Shown here piece by piece: positions 25,546 through 34,691 of a stretch of DNA of 64,000 nt (its first letter is position 1; each line of letters starts with the position of its first letter). Source of the stretch: Nodosilinea sp. WJT8-NPBG4. Lineage in GTDB: Bacteria > Cyanobacteriota > Cyanobacteriia > Phormidesmidales > Phormidesmidaceae. The stretch lies in the NCBI GenBank assembly GCA_019359285.1, contig JAHHHQ010000042.1, positions 62,001-126,000 of the forward strand, written 5' to 3'. The position numbers and the translations under genes were made by a program. The notes under the pieces were generated by a model. It was not told the DNA's origin. It saw nothing but the letters and a program-made list of their open reading frames with translations, and made no database searches.

Positions 25546-27588
25546 ATGGAGTATTGGGAATTTCTGCTGCAAAAGGAGGGTGACCAGAGCTGGTTGCCCC
25601 TCGACACTTCCCAGGTAGAAATTTTGGAGGGCCGCTACCGAGTGATGGCCCACACTAGCCATACCAATACTCCGGTATATATTCAGATCGGCCAGCTGCT
25701 AGACGATCGCCAGCGCTCTGAGGGCGATTCTGGGACGGAGCGCTTTGCCAATCGCGTGCCCCCTCAGCGCCGTATCCTGCGTCGCCAGGGCCAGATCAAC
25801 GAAAATGGCCTGATGGTCGTCATGCCCTTTACTCGCCTGAGTGAGGGATCTTGGGATATTGAATGCGCTAGCGCGATCGCCTCAGAGGCAAGCCTAGAGG
25901 ATGCCACTACCGCCAATACCCCTCCGCCCTGGCGCTACGCAGTGCAGCTCCAGGTGGCGGCCCAAGACTCCGCCGACGAGGGCGACTGGTTTGCCGACGA
26001 CGGCAGTGATGGCTTAGGCGCGATCGCCGCCTCTTCTCCCCCAGCCGCCGGAGCAGCTTCGGTGGCCCCGGCGCCGGTCATTGACCTCCAGACCGCAGCG
26101 GCTGCTATGGATGCGTTTCAAACCCAGCTGGCCTCCGCTACAGCCCCATTGCCCTATGGGCTGCTGCTGCCCCACGCCGCGCTCTTGGGTAGCACTGGCG
26201 AAAGCCTAGGGTTAACGGCGACGGTAACAGGCCCATCCGATGGTGAGCCTTGCCCGCCCCTGACCCTGGTGCTACGGCTATCGGACCCCCAAACCGCGGT
26301 CACTGTGGCCATGGCTCCGGTGCCGCTAGCGGTGGCAATGTTGCCCAGCACCGTGACGCTGACCGTAACCGTACCTACTCAGCTGTCAACCCGGCTGCTG
26401 CTGGGAGAAGTGGGGCTCTTTGTCGGGACTGAGATAGCAGCCCTACAGCGATTTACGGTCACGGTGGATGTGGCCTCGCTGTTCGATGCGATCGCCAACC
26501 AGGCTGAAACCGAATCAGGTCTAGACGTGGTCTTTCCGGCTGAAGACCCAGAGGAAGGCCCGGCCTCTCCCCTGCCCTCTGCCCCCGAGCTCAAAACCTG
26601 GGACATTGTCGGTCGGTCGGCACCGCCTCGGCAGATGCCCATTCTCACCCTGCCCCGCAACAGTCCTGAGCTGCCGCCCAAAATCTACTACCCGTCTCCT
26701 CACGAGGTGGCCGCCCATCAGCCGTCGCTGCCCCTGGTAGGCCGCTCCCGCCCTGTTCCCCCGCCCCCCGGCGATCGCAGCCCTGATAGTCTGAGCGCCC
26801 CCGCTACGTCTAGCCCAGAGCCAGTCCGAGGGCTAAGCTTACCGCCCATTGCTTCGCCTCCCCAGGCCGATGACCCCATTGCTATCTTGACTGGGCAGGC
26901 ATCCCCTAGTGCCAGCCCTAAACCCCCTAGCACGGTACCCCAGCTAATGTCCCACGAGGCTATGGGGTTCAGAGACCTCAAGCTGCAAGACCGCTTCTGG
27001 AACCGGCTCAACGAGCTAGCCGTCAACCTTCAGCAGGAGGCGATCGAGCAGCGCACCGAGGTCGCCGCTGCCCCGGCGGAAACTCCGATAGAAACCCCAG
27101 TTGAGCCGCCGCCGTTTGTCCCTTTTGCTGGCGAGGTAGTGATCTATGAAGATGAAGACCCTACCCTACGCGACTTGGAAGCGGCAGTGGTGCCTGCCCT
27201 AGAGGCCGAGGAGCCGCCTGAGGTGGTGACCCCACCTATGCCCACCCTAGAGCTGCCAGAGGGTGATCTGACCGCGGGTGAGCCGGTATTTGTGACTCTG
27301 CGGGTGCCCTTTCATCCCAACCGCCTATACCTCAAAGTGTGGATTACTGACCCTCAAACCCGCACCCTGGCCGACGAGCCGCGCCAGCTACTCAATTTGC
27401 TGCCCAACGGACTGGGACAGCTGGAGGGCAATCTACAACTCACGGCTCCCTTTGGTTGTTTAGAGGCGTGGTTTGAGGCAATTTCTGTGGATATGGTTAC
27501 CCAGCAGGAAAGCTATAAAGCCTCGGTCAGTCGCGCGATCGCCCCTGCAGGACTTCCCCCAACCTCCTTAGACGAATTTCAGATTTAG
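25546..27588 (+). CDS. Unrecognised 680-residue multi-region protein
   Basis: I do not recognise this family. The N-terminal region (about residues 1-115) begins MEYWEFLLQKEGDQSWLPLD and contains a region such as GRYRVMAHTSHTNTPVYIQI that looks beta-rich. Residues 190-320 form another beta-rich block (TVTGPSDGEPCPPLTLVLRL). A long Pro/Ser-rich low-complexity linker covers about 340-470. The C-terminal region (about 565-680) has the pattern FVTLRVPFHPNRLYLKVWI and PRQLLNLLPNG. No signal peptide or membrane segment is visible. Cytosolic scaffold or regulatory roles are possible but unsupported. Confidence 0.7.
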   Translation: MEYWEFLLQKEGDQSWLPLDTSQVEILEGRYRVMAHTSHTNTPVYIQIGQLLDDRQRSEGDSGTERFANRVPPQRRILRRQGQINENGLMVVMPFTRLSEGSWDIECASAIASEASLEDATTANTPPPWRYAVQLQVAAQDSADEGDWFADDGSDGLGAIAASSPPAAGAASVAPAPVIDLQTAAAAMDAFQTQLASATAPLPYGLLLPHAALLGSTGESLGLTATVTGPSDGEPCPPLTLVLRLSDPQTAVTVAMAPVPLAVAMLPSTVTLTVTVPTQLSTRLLLGEVGLFVGTEIAALQRFTVTVDVASLFDAIANQAETESGLDVVFPAEDPEEGPASPLPSAPELKTWDIVGRSAPPRQMPILTLPRNSPELPPKIYYPSPHEVAAHQPSLPLVGRSRPVPPPPGDRSPDSLSAPATSSPEPVRGLSLPPIASPPQADDPIAILTGQASPSASPKPPSTVPQLMSHEAMGFRDLKLQDRFWNRLNELAVNLQQEAIEQRTEVAAAPAETPIETPVEPPPFVPFAGEVVIYEDEDPTLRDLEAAVVPALEAEEPPEVVTPPMPTLELPEGDLTAGEPVFVTLRVPFHPNRLYLKVWITDPQTRTLADEPRQLLNLLPNGLGQLEGNLQLTAPFGCLEAWFEAISVDMVTQQESYKASVSRAIAPAGLPPTSLDEFQI

Positions 27589-28004
27589 AGACGCCTCTAA
27601 CGGGCCTTTAGAAAAACACAGAACTGTAGGGTGAGGTTTTGCAACGAATCCTAGTAATTCCTGCAAAAATTAGGGTTCTACAGTGGCGATAACCCTACAA
27701 TGATGGCGGCTTTTCTAGGCTAAATCGTGAGTCGGTTTGCTGACTTAATTCGTTCGGATTGAGCTTAAAAAGTTTATTCGGTCGTGACCGTTGGTCGTGG
27801 TTCGCTTAGGTCTGGGCTTGGAGCCAGCGACCCAGGTTTTAGGTCTGGGTTAACTGAGATTTGGCCACTGATATTGGGTCGTCAGCTTGACTATCAGACG
27901 GTCTGATAAGTGGTTGAGGTCAAAGGTTTGCCCCCAATTCCCAGCGCTAAGGTAAAGAAACTATTCCCCCCATCACAAATCGCTATCTACTAGGACGGGT
28001 GACA
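27589..28004. other. 416-bp intergenic region with inverted repeats
   Basis: No gene is seen. CTGTAG (27624-27629) and TTTTGCA pair with TGCAAAA and CTACAG (27678-27683), forming an interrupted hairpin of about 60 bp after the 680-residue gene. AGGTCTGGG occurs twice, near 27809 and 27841. A perfect palindrome lies at 27892-27908 and is listed separately. The promoter of the DUF3747/SLH gene must be in the second half. Confidence 0.5.
27892..27908. promoter_or_regulatory. Perfect 17-bp dyad, possible operator
   Basis: TATCAGAC-G-GTCTGATA is a perfect palindrome with a single central base, about 97 bp before the ATG of the DUF3747/SLH gene. Its length and symmetry fit a binding site for a dimeric repressor. 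No regulator gene is adjacent, so the protein that would bind is unknown. Confidence 0.45.
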
Positions 28005-29372
28005 ATGAATCTCATGTCAACTTTAAAGGCGGCTGCGCTGACTGCGGCTACCCTCGGGGTAGTGAGCGGAGCAGGGCATGCCGTTGCCCCCAAACCCACC
28101 TCAGTTCAACCCGCAGTGCGCGAGACGGGCACGCTGCTGGCCCAAACCTTTGGCAACATCGCTATCAATCAGGCCAATTTTTTGGTGGTTGCGGTGCCGG
28201 GGAGCACCTCCCAACCCTATCGGCTCTATATTGTGGAGCAGCTTCAGCCCAATCCCCCCTGCTGGACGATTGCCAACCCCGGTGCCGAACCCACTCAGGT
28301 AAACGCCCTGTGGAATACCTTTGACTTTACGGGCGTCTGTCGCCTCCAGCGCGATACCAATGGCTATGCTATTCGCTTGGCGGGCCAAGACCTATCGGGA
28401 GTCCGGTTTGAGGTCAATCAGCGAGACGGTGATTTGCTGCTCCAATTTGCTCCCAGCACCGTTTCTCGCGATCGCATCACCATCGGTCGCGCCAATGGCA
28501 TTAGCCCTACAGGCTTCACGCAGCTCGATCTCAACCCAGGCTGGTCACTAACTAAGCGCACCTTCAACGGGGCGATCGTCAGCTCGCACTTGGTGTATTT
28601 CACCAACGAACTGACCCTGGCTCAGATTCAGGGGGGGCAAACCGGTGGTGGCACACCGCCCGTGACGCCGCCGGTGACCCCACCAGTGACGCCGCCCGTG
28701 ACGCCGCCTGCCGTGGCCTTTAACGATATTCGAGGCAACCGCTATGCTGCCGAGATCACCCGTGCATCCAGCCTAGGGGTAATTTCCGGCTTCCCTGAAG
28801 ATGGCACCTTCCGGCCCACCGCGCCGCTCACTCGCGAGCAGGCAGTTTCTGTAATGATGGAAACCGCCCGGAAAGTCTTGCCGACCTCGGCGCTGGCTAA
28901 CTTGCCTCAGTCGGTCTTTAGTGCCCCCTTCGGTGACGTAGCCGCCAATCGCTGGAGTGCGGTCAAGATTCAGCAGGCTAAGCAGTTGGGCATCGTGACG
29001 GGTGACGCTGGCACCGGCAACTTCCGTCCAACAGACAATGTCTCTCGGGCCGAGCTGATGGCGATGACCTACAAACTGGCCCTGGTGCGCGCTAACGCAG
29101 GTGCGGGCGATACCACCAACACCAGCCCGGTACCGGGCATCGACCAGACTACTCGGGGGATTGTTCCTAACATCAGCAACCCGCCCACCTTCACCGACAT
29201 CGGCGGTCACTGGGGTGAGGCTACGATCAGGCAGATGGCGGCCTTCTGTGCGATCGCAACCCCTCTCAACGAAACCGGGACTAACTTTTCGCCCAACTCC
29301 AACGCGCTGCGTGACTATACTGCTGCCGTTGCCGTACGGGCCATTGACTGTCCGGCTGCTCGACCCCAGTAG
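28005..29372 (+). CDS. Exported DUF3747 protein with S-layer homology repeats
   Basis: The protein has a signal peptide (about residues 1-28), a DUF3747 domain (about 45-205; NIAINQANFLVVAVPG, LDLNPGWSLTKRTFNGAIVSS), then a short TPPVTPPVTPP-type linker (DNA tandem repeats at 28659-28707), and SLH repeats from about residue 237 (FNDIRGNRYAAEITRASSLG), near 310 and near 395. SLH repeats anchor proteins to cell-wall polysaccharide, so it is probably on the cell surface. ATG 28005 is used; GTG 27999 is also possible. A strong terminator follows. Confidence 0.88.
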   Translation: MNLMSTLKAAALTAATLGVVSGAGHAVAPKPTSVQPAVRETGTLLAQTFGNIAINQANFLVVAVPGSTSQPYRLYIVEQLQPNPPCWTIANPGAEPTQVNALWNTFDFTGVCRLQRDTNGYAIRLAGQDLSGVRFEVNQRDGDLLLQFAPSTVSRDRITIGRANGISPTGFTQLDLNPGWSLTKRTFNGAIVSSHLVYFTNELTLAQIQGGQTGGGTPPVTPPVTPPVTPPVTPPAVAFNDIRGNRYAAEITRASSLGVISGFPEDGTFRPTAPLTREQAVSVMMETARKVLPTSALANLPQSVFSAPFGDVAANRWSAVKIQQAKQLGIVTGDAGTGNFRPTDNVSRAELMAMTYKLALVRANAGAGDTTNTSPVPGIDQTTRGIVPNISNPPTFTDIGGHWGEATIRQMAAFCAIATPLNETGTNFSPNSNALRDYTAAVAVRAIDCPAARPQ

Positions 29373-29402
29373 GTCAGCTAACGTACAACTAGGCACTAAC
29401 TC

Positions 29403-29436
29403 AAGGGTGAGTTCCGTACGGAACTCACCCTTTTTT
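29403..29436 (+). terminator. Strong intrinsic terminator with perfect palindrome
   Basis: The stem is the perfect palindrome AAGGGTGAGTTCCGT and its complement, meeting without extra bases (functional loop of about four), followed by TTTTTT at 29431-29436. It ends transcription of the DUF3747/SLH gene 13 bp before the stop of the convergent methyltransferase gene. Confidence 0.92.
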
Positions 29437-29448
29437 AGGTTGTCTGGC

Positions 29449-30309
29449 TTAGCGCACCGCGCACAGCAGCCCGTAACGAATGAGGCCGCTATGTAACCCC
29501 TGGCGCATTGGCCCCAGGGCCAGCGCCCCCTGGAGGGTGCCAGGCCCCGCCCGAAGCAATCCTGCTAAGCCTTCAGGGCTGAGGGCCGAGGCAATTACCT
29601 CATCCCAAAAGGGGGCGACCGCCAGTGACCAGTCAGCGGCTTTTAGCTGGCTAAAGCCACAATTTTGGGCGATCGCCTCATAGTCAGGCAAAGAAATCAC
29701 ATAGGGCAGACCATAGACGCGATAAATCCAGTCGAGCTGCCGCTGCTCTAGCCAGGTCAACGGCCCTCCCAGCGAATCCGTAGGGCGGTGGCACCAGGTG
29801 GCCATCAACAGTTTGCCCCCTGGCTTCAGCACCCGGTAGCACTCCTGCAAAAATGCCACCTTGTCGGGCATGTGCTCACCGCTCTCCATCGACCACACCA
29901 GGTCAAAGCTGTGGTCAGCAAAGGGGGTATTTAGAGCATCCGCGACCTGAAACGTTGCACAGGGAGCAGCATCGCCGCTCAAATTCGCTGCGATCGCCCG
30001 CTCCGTGGCTCGCTCAGCCTGCACTGGGCTGAGGGTAATGCCTGTCACTCTGGCTCCATACCGGTTCGCCAATTCGAGAGCGCTGCCGCCGATGCCGCAG
30101 CCGCAGTCGAGAATAGTCTCCGCTTGGGTAATGCCCCCCCAGGTCAAACATTCGTCAATCAGATCAATCTGGGCCTGGCGACGATTTTTGCGCTGACGGC
30201 CATCGGCCCCGTAGTAGCCGTGGTGCATGTGCTCACCCCAGATCTGCTCCCACAGCCCAGAGGAGTCGTCATAGAAAGTCTGAATCTTCTTGTACAGGGC
30301 ATTGGTCAT
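29449..30309 (-). CDS. Gamma-tocopherol methyltransferase-type protein
   Basis: The product matches tocopherol O-methyltransferases, which methylate gamma- to alpha-tocopherol (vitamin E) with S-adenosylmethionine. It has 286 residues: FYDDSSGLWEQIWGEHMHHGYYG near the start (split motif SSGLWEQIWGEHMHHGYYG), SAM motif I ILDCGCGIGGSALELA near residue 65, WSMESGEHMPDK near 139 and the post-motif VLKPGGKLLMATW. Specificity is inferred from overall resemblance to the cyanobacterial enzyme; related methyltransferases differ in substrate. It has no visible transit or signal peptide. Confidence 0.82.
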   Translation of the reverse strand: MTNALYKKIQTFYDDSSGLWEQIWGEHMHHGYYGADGRQRKNRRQAQIDLIDECLTWGGITQAETILDCGCGIGGSALELANRYGARVTGITLSPVQAERATERAIAANLSGDAAPCATFQVADALNTPFADHSFDLVWSMESGEHMPDKVAFLQECYRVLKPGGKLLMATWCHRPTDSLGGPLTWLEQRQLDWIYRVYGLPYVISLPDYEAIAQNCGFSQLKAADWSLAVAPFWDEVIASALSPEGLAGLLRAGPGTLQGALALGPMRQGLHSGLIRYGLLCAVR

Positions 30310-30435
30310 GACAACTCGACACCTAGAGAACAGCGTGGCTAGCCGGTTAAATCTTGCGGCATAGTGGTCGAGAGCGTCAACTCGTGGAAATATAGGGTTG
30401 CCTCTCTACTCCGTGTCTTACGGAAAGCCCAACCT

Positions 30436-31776
30436 ATGCAGATGACGGTTCCGCGCACTATATGCCTTGGTTTTTTAGTGTTAATTGCCGTTGGCACGCT
30501 TCTACTGGCGCTGCCCATTTCTAGCACTCAACAAGGCTGGGGTGATCCCCTTGTGGCCCTGTTTACGGCTACCTCCGCTGTCTGCGTCACCGGGTTGGTT
30601 GTGGTCGACACGGGTACCTACTTCTCTGACTTTGGCGAAGCGGCCATTCTGGCGCTGATTCAGGTCGGCGGTTTAGGCTACATGACCGTCAACACCTTCC
30701 TACTGCTGCTGCTGGGGCGACGGTTGGGGCTGCGCGAACGACTTGCGATTCAGCAGTCCATGGATAACTCAGTTCTAGCGGGTGGCAAGCCTCTGATCCT
30801 CTCTATTATTGCCATGACGCTGGTGATTGAACTGACGGGCCTATTTTGCCTATATCCAATCTTCAGCCGAGAATACGGACCTGGCTATGGGCTATGGCTC
30901 TCCATGTTCCACAGTGTTAGCGCTTTCAACAATGCGGGTTTTAGCCTGTTTAAAGACAATATTGTTGGCTATGCGCTCGACCCCTGGGTCAACGCGGTGA
31001 TCACCACTTTAGTCATCCTGGGTGGCATTGGCTATCAAGTGATCATGGAGTTTCTGTCATGGCTCAGAAATCGACTTAGTGGCAACCGCTGCCGCAACCC
31101 GTTTTCCCTCCACTTTAAAGTTGTCACCAGCACTACCGCCGTGCTCTTGGGGCTAGGCACCCTGGCATTGTTTCTCGTTGAGTACCAAAACCCCGATACT
31201 TTGGGGCCGGTGGCTCCCCAACACAAGCTGCTGATGGCTTGGTTTCAGTCTGTTATCGCCCGCACTGCCGGTTTTAACAGCATTGACATTGGTGCGATGG
31301 GCAACGCCTCACTATTCATCATGGTTGCCCTCATGTTTATCGGGGCTAGCCCCGGCAGCACTGGTGGCGGCATCAAAACCACTACCCTTAGCATTCTGCT
31401 AGCCTGCACTCGTATGGCCCTGCAGGGCAAAGAGCAGGTTCTAGTCTTTCGGCGGCAGATTGCTACTATTCGGGTGCTGAAAGCAATCTCCGTAGTCGTA
31501 GGGTCGGGCATTGCGGTCGTCGTGGCCACTGCCTTAGTCTCTTTTTCCAATCCAACTGTGAGCTTTATTGATATTTTCCTTGAAGCTGTGTCTGCATTTG
31601 CGACGGTGGGGCTTTCTACCGGCATTACCGCCGACCTCTCTAATGTTGGTAAGTGCGTGCTTGCTTTCACCATGTACATAGGACGGGTGGGGGTACTGCT
31701 GTTTATGGCAGCGCTGCTTGGCGATCCCAAACCGTCCTCTGTGCAGTATCCCGAAGAAGAGCTGCTGATTGGCTAG
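30436..31776 (+). CDS. ktrB: Potassium uptake channel subunit KtrB/TrkH family
   Basis: The pore-forming subunit of Na+-dependent K+ uptake. It has about eight to ten membrane segments and repeated selectivity-filter loops: TATSAVCVTGL near residue 50, SVSAFNNAGFSLF near 167, ARTAGFNSIDIGAM near 274 and AFATVGLSTGITADLS near 389; all four are intact. The ATG at 30436 gives 446 residues beginning MQMTVPRTICLGFLVLI; the frame extends to a GTG at 30364. The regulatory subunit KtrA is not adjacent, as is common in cyanobacteria. It is divergent from the methyltransferase gene. Confidence 0.9.
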   Translation: MQMTVPRTICLGFLVLIAVGTLLLALPISSTQQGWGDPLVALFTATSAVCVTGLVVVDTGTYFSDFGEAAILALIQVGGLGYMTVNTFLLLLLGRRLGLRERLAIQQSMDNSVLAGGKPLILSIIAMTLVIELTGLFCLYPIFSREYGPGYGLWLSMFHSVSAFNNAGFSLFKDNIVGYALDPWVNAVITTLVILGGIGYQVIMEFLSWLRNRLSGNRCRNPFSLHFKVVTSTTAVLLGLGTLALFLVEYQNPDTLGPVAPQHKLLMAWFQSVIARTAGFNSIDIGAMGNASLFIMVALMFIGASPGSTGGGIKTTTLSILLACTRMALQGKEQVLVFRRQIATIRVLKAISVVVGSGIAVVVATALVSFSNPTVSFIDIFLEAVSAFATVGLSTGITADLSNVGKCVLAFTMYIGRVGVLLFMAALLGDPKPSSVQYPEEELLIG

Positions 31777-31780
31777 TTTC

Positions 31781-31990
31781 TCAGTCAGGAAGCAGGTAGA
31801 TAGCAAAAAGGGGAGCCGCTGACTCCCCCAGATGAGTATTTGTATGGTCTGATGGCGATCGCCCAACAAGGCGCTTACGCAAAGCTTGCTGTCGTTTTTG
31901 CAGCTGGCGCTGGCGGGCCGTGCCGCCTCGTCCTTTGTCATTGCGACCCAGCTTACGGGGCGACTCCCACCGTTTCAGGTATTTGGCCAT
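31781..31990 (-). CDS. Small basic protein, possible
   Basis: A 69-residue frame with an ATG preceded by GAGG and a very basic first 44 residues (KYLKRWESPRKLGRNDKGRG, then repeated Gln/Arg-rich segments). The last 25 residues overlap a hairpin that looks like a transcription terminator, so the tail may not be ancestral or the gene may have lost its stop. It lies downstream of rplL beyond the rplL terminator. I do not recognise a named family. Confidence 0.55.
   Translation of the reverse strand: MAKYLKRWESPRKLGRNDKGRGGTARQRQLQKRQQALRKRLVGRSPSDHTNTHLGESAAPLFAIYLLPD
31804..31830 (-). terminator. Intrinsic terminator, minus strand
   Basis: On the minus strand GGGGAGTCAGCGGCTCCCC forms a 6-bp stem with a 7-nt loop, followed by TTTTT. 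It overlaps the 3' part of the small basic ORF at 31781-31990. Confidence 0.7.
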
Positions 31991-32081
31991 AGCTAACCTC
32001 TACTCGACTGTCTCCCCAATCTTAACCTTCCAGTCCCCAGAGGTCCGCTGTCCAGAGTGGGGAAGACCAACCCAGCTATAG

Positions 32082-32111
32082 AAAAAGCTCCCCGTGAAAC
32101 CACAGGGAGCT
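32082..32111 (-). terminator. Intrinsic terminator after rplL
   Basis: On the minus strand AGCTCCC and GGGGAGCT pair around a loop, followed by TTTTTC. It is 35 bp past the rplL stop and closes the rplK-rplA-rplJ-rplL transcript. Confidence 0.85.
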
Positions 32112-32145
32112 ATCAAACGTCACGCCTTAACGGCAAAGCGTTAGG

Positions 32146-32553
32146 TTACTTGACAGATACCTTGCCGCCAGCTTCTTCAAGCTGCTTCTTGGCATCTTCG
32201 GCGTCGTCCTTGGTGGTGGCTTCCTTGACGGCCTTGGGAGCGGCTTCCACCAGTTCCTTGGCTTCCTTCAGACCCAGACCGGTCAGGGTGCGCACAACCT
32301 TGAGAACGGCGATCTTCTTGTCGGCGGGCACTTCTTCGAGAACGACGTCAAATTCAGTCTTCTCTTCTTCGGGCTCGGCAGCAGCAGCGGCGCCACCACC
32401 CATCATGCCGGGGGCCATCATCATCATGCCGCCGCCAGCGGAGGCAGAAGCATCAACACCAAAGGCTTCCTCAATTTGCTTGACCAGCTCGGAAGCTTCT
32501 AGCAGAGAAAGGGTTTTTAGCTGTTCGAGAATTTCATCGGTTTTAGCAGACAT
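32146..32553 (-). CDS. rplL: 50S ribosomal protein L7/L12
   Basis: L7/L12 forms the flexible stalk that recruits translation GTPases. The 135-residue product has the N-terminal dimerization helices ([20 protein letters not shown]), a Met/Gly/Ala-rich hinge around residues 42-60 that contains MMMM and MMGGG, and the C-terminal domain (about 66-135) with [20 protein letters not shown] and [12 protein letters not shown]. It is preceded by rplJ with 61 bp between. Confidence 0.98.
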   Translation of the reverse strand: MSAKTDEILEQLKTLSLLEASELVKQIEEAFGVDASASAGGGMMMMAPGMMGGGAAAAAEPEEEKTEFDVVLEEVPADKKIAVLKVVRTLTGLGLKEAKELVEAAPKAVKEATTKDDAEDAKKQLEEAGGKVSVK

Positions 32554-32614
32554 AGTTACCGGTTAACTCCTATTTGAAAACAATTAAACACAGACAAAAT
32601 CGTAAGAGATGGGC

Positions 32615-33175
32615 CTAAGCCGCATCTTTTTCGGAGACTGCCTTGAGAGCACGGGCCAGAGATGCAGGCACTTCTTTGACGCCCACCGCCAGTTTGGTCG
32701 GTACGGCGTTGACGCCCACGGCCACCCGAGTTGGCATCGCCTTGATGGCTCCAGCCAGACGAGCCATGAGCTCTTCCTTCGTGGGCAGTTCGGTGATGGC
32801 CTTAATCTGGTCTTCGTTCAGGGCCTGGCCTTCCATGACACCGCCCCGCAGGGTGGTTTTTTTGGTGTCTTTTTGGAATGCCTGGTATTCCTTGATTGCC
32901 CCGCCAAAGTCTTCTTTAACCAGCACAAAGGCCGAAGAATCTCTGAGGAACTCGGTGATCGGTTGCCAGTTTTCGCTGCCGTCAACGGCGATCCGCATCA
33001 GCGTGTTCTTGGCAATCTTACACTCGGCACCCTTAGGGCGCAGCCGGTTGCGTAGGTCGCTGATTTCCGATACCGTCAGACCTTTGTAATCAATCACAAA
33101 GGCTAGCTGGGCATCGTCTAGCAGGGCCTTAATTTCGGCTACCAGCTCTTTCTTATTCGCTAGGGTTCTCCCCAT
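32615..33175 (-). CDS. rplJ: 50S ribosomal protein L10
   Basis: L10 anchors L7/L12 dimers on the ribosome. The 186-residue product begins MGRTLANKKELVAEIKALLD, has FVIDYKGLTVSEISDLRN and the AKNTLMRIAV motif near residue 56. A good ribosome-binding site, AGGAGGTGAG on the minus strand, precedes the start. Expression is likely controlled by the upstream leader hairpin at 33248-33281. Confidence 0.97.
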   Translation of the reverse strand: MGRTLANKKELVAEIKALLDDAQLAFVIDYKGLTVSEISDLRNRLRPKGAECKIAKNTLMRIAVDGSENWQPITEFLRDSSAFVLVKEDFGGAIKEYQAFQKDTKKTTLRGGVMEGQALNEDQIKAITELPTKEELMARLAGAIKAMPTRVAVGVNAVPTKLAVGVKEVPASLARALKAVSEKDAA

Positions 33176-33247
33176 ATCGATCTCACCTCCTTTAAGTTGG
33201 GGATTGGGAACTTAATTACCCGATCCAGGTTTGGGCTCAGCCCTTAG

Positions 33248-33281
33248 TAAAAACAAAACCCCGACAGCTCTGCCGGGGTTA
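33248..33281 (-). promoter_or_regulatory. rplJ leader attenuator (L10 leader-like hairpin)
   Basis: On the minus strand AACCCCGGCA-GAGC-TGTCGGGGTT forms a strong hairpin followed by TTGTTTTTA. It lies within the 280-bp rplA-rplJ spacer, about 75 bp before the rplJ start. The L10 leader of other bacteria binds L10(L12)4 to repress rplJ/rplL. Here a terminator-like hairpin in this position suggests transcription attenuation. The folding of the full leader (about 33176-33450) was not computed. Confidence 0.7.
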
Positions 33282-33455
33282 GACCAACAACCCAGAGTGC
33301 TCAGCTTGGGCAAGAGCACTGTAGTCATTTACGTCAACCTCGGCAGGGTTTATGCAGCGCTGGGCGGCTACCTGCTGTCTCCGGTCGTCTATGCAGTTGT
33401 GGGGGGTTGTGTCAGTGGGCGTAACTCCTGGTTGGCTGGGGTAAAACTTGTTGGC

Positions 33456-34169
33456 CTAGGCTGCGTCGCCCATCTTGAAGTCGCGCAGAGCATTCACATC
33501 AAGGCGAATAGAAGGCCCCATAGTGGAGGCGATCGCTACTGTTCTCCAGTAGCGGCCCTTGGCTCCAGACGGACGATTGCGATCGACAGTCTCTTGCAGC
33601 GCCTTGAGGTTGACTAGCAAATCCTCAGCGCTAAAGTCGGCCTTGCCAAACATAACATGGACGATGCCTGTTTTGTCGGCGCGAAACTCTAACTTACCTG
33701 CTTTAAACTCATCAATTGCTTTGGCCAAGTCGAAGGTTACGGTGCCGCCCTTGGGGGAGGGCATCAGGCCACGGGGGCCGAGTTGACGACCGAGCTTGGC
33801 TACCTGAGGCATGACGTCGGGGGTCGCAATCAAAACGTCGAAGTCCATCATGCCTTGCTGAATTTCGTTGATGAGTTCTTCAGAACCCGCCAAGTCAGCT
33901 CCAGCAGCGGTGGCTTCAGCCACTTTTTCGCCCTTAGCAATGACAGCGACTCGAATGGTTTGACCCGTGCCCTTGGGCAAAATGACCGTGGTACGCAGCT
34001 GCTGGTCGGTGTACTTAGGGTCAATACCTAGGCGAATGTGGGCCTCGGCCGACTCAACAAACTTAGCGGTAGCGGTTTCCTTAAGCAGTTCTAGGGCCTC
34101 TAGGGGCTCATAGAGACGGTCTTCTATTTTGGCCTGGGCTTCGCGCAGGCGCTTGGATACTTTAGGCAT
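33456..34169 (-). CDS. rplA: 50S ribosomal protein L1
   Basis: L1 forms the mobile stalk near the E site. The 237-residue protein begins [20 protein letters not shown] and has the core motif [20 protein letters not shown] near residue 118. The 280-bp spacer after it contains the rplJ leader. rplK lies 93 bp upstream. Confidence 0.98.
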   Translation of the reverse strand: MPKVSKRLREAQAKIEDRLYEPLEALELLKETATAKFVESAEAHIRLGIDPKYTDQQLRTTVILPKGTGQTIRVAVIAKGEKVAEATAAGADLAGSEELINEIQQGMMDFDVLIATPDVMPQVAKLGRQLGPRGLMPSPKGGTVTFDLAKAIDEFKAGKLEFRADKTGIVHVMFGKADFSAEDLLVNLKALQETVDRNRPSGAKGRYWRTVAIASTMGPSIRLDVNALRDFKMGDAA

Positions 34170-34262
34170 GGTGGTCTCCTTGGGGTCAAACGAAGCAACG
34201 CCTCTTCCCCGTAGTGTGAATAAGTGAAACTTGGATTATTGCCAGTGGTCTAGGGCAATAGC

Positions 34263-34688
34263 CTAGCCAGAAACGGTAACACCCATGTTGCGGGCGGTAC
34301 CCTCGACAATGTTCATAGCTGCCTCAATGTCGTTGGCGTTGAGGTCAGGCATTTTGGTCTCGGCAATTTCTTTGAGCTGAGCCCGAGTAATGGAACCCAC
34401 TTTCTTGGTGCGGGGCTCGCCTGAGCCACTCTCAATGCCCGCCGCTTTTTTAATCAATACTGAGGCTGGCGGCGTCTTGAGAATAAAGGTAAAGCTGCGA
34501 TCTTCAAAGACCGAGATCTCAACCGGTATCACCAGACCCACTTTCTCTTGGGTACGGGCGTTGTACTCTTTGCAGAACGCCATGATGTTAACCCCGTGCT
34601 GACCCAGGGCTGGGCCGACGGGGGGAGCTGGGTTTGCCTTTCCGGCAGGAAGTGCCAGCTTAATTAGCGCTACAACTTTCTTAGCCAT
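34263..34688 (-). CDS. rplK: 50S ribosomal protein L11
   Basis: L11 forms the GTPase-associated base of the stalk with 23S rRNA. The 141-residue protein has the family blocks [20 protein letters not shown] and [15 protein letters not shown], and ends with [18 protein letters not shown]. It follows nusG by 3 bp, as in most bacteria. Confidence 0.98.
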   Translation of the reverse strand: MAKKVVALIKLALPAGKANPAPPVGPALGQHGVNIMAFCKEYNARTQEKVGLVIPVEISVFEDRSFTFILKTPPASVLIKKAAGIESGSGEPRTKKVGSITRAQLKEIAETKMPDLNANDIEAAMNIVEGTARNMGVTVSG

Positions 34689-34691
34689 TAA

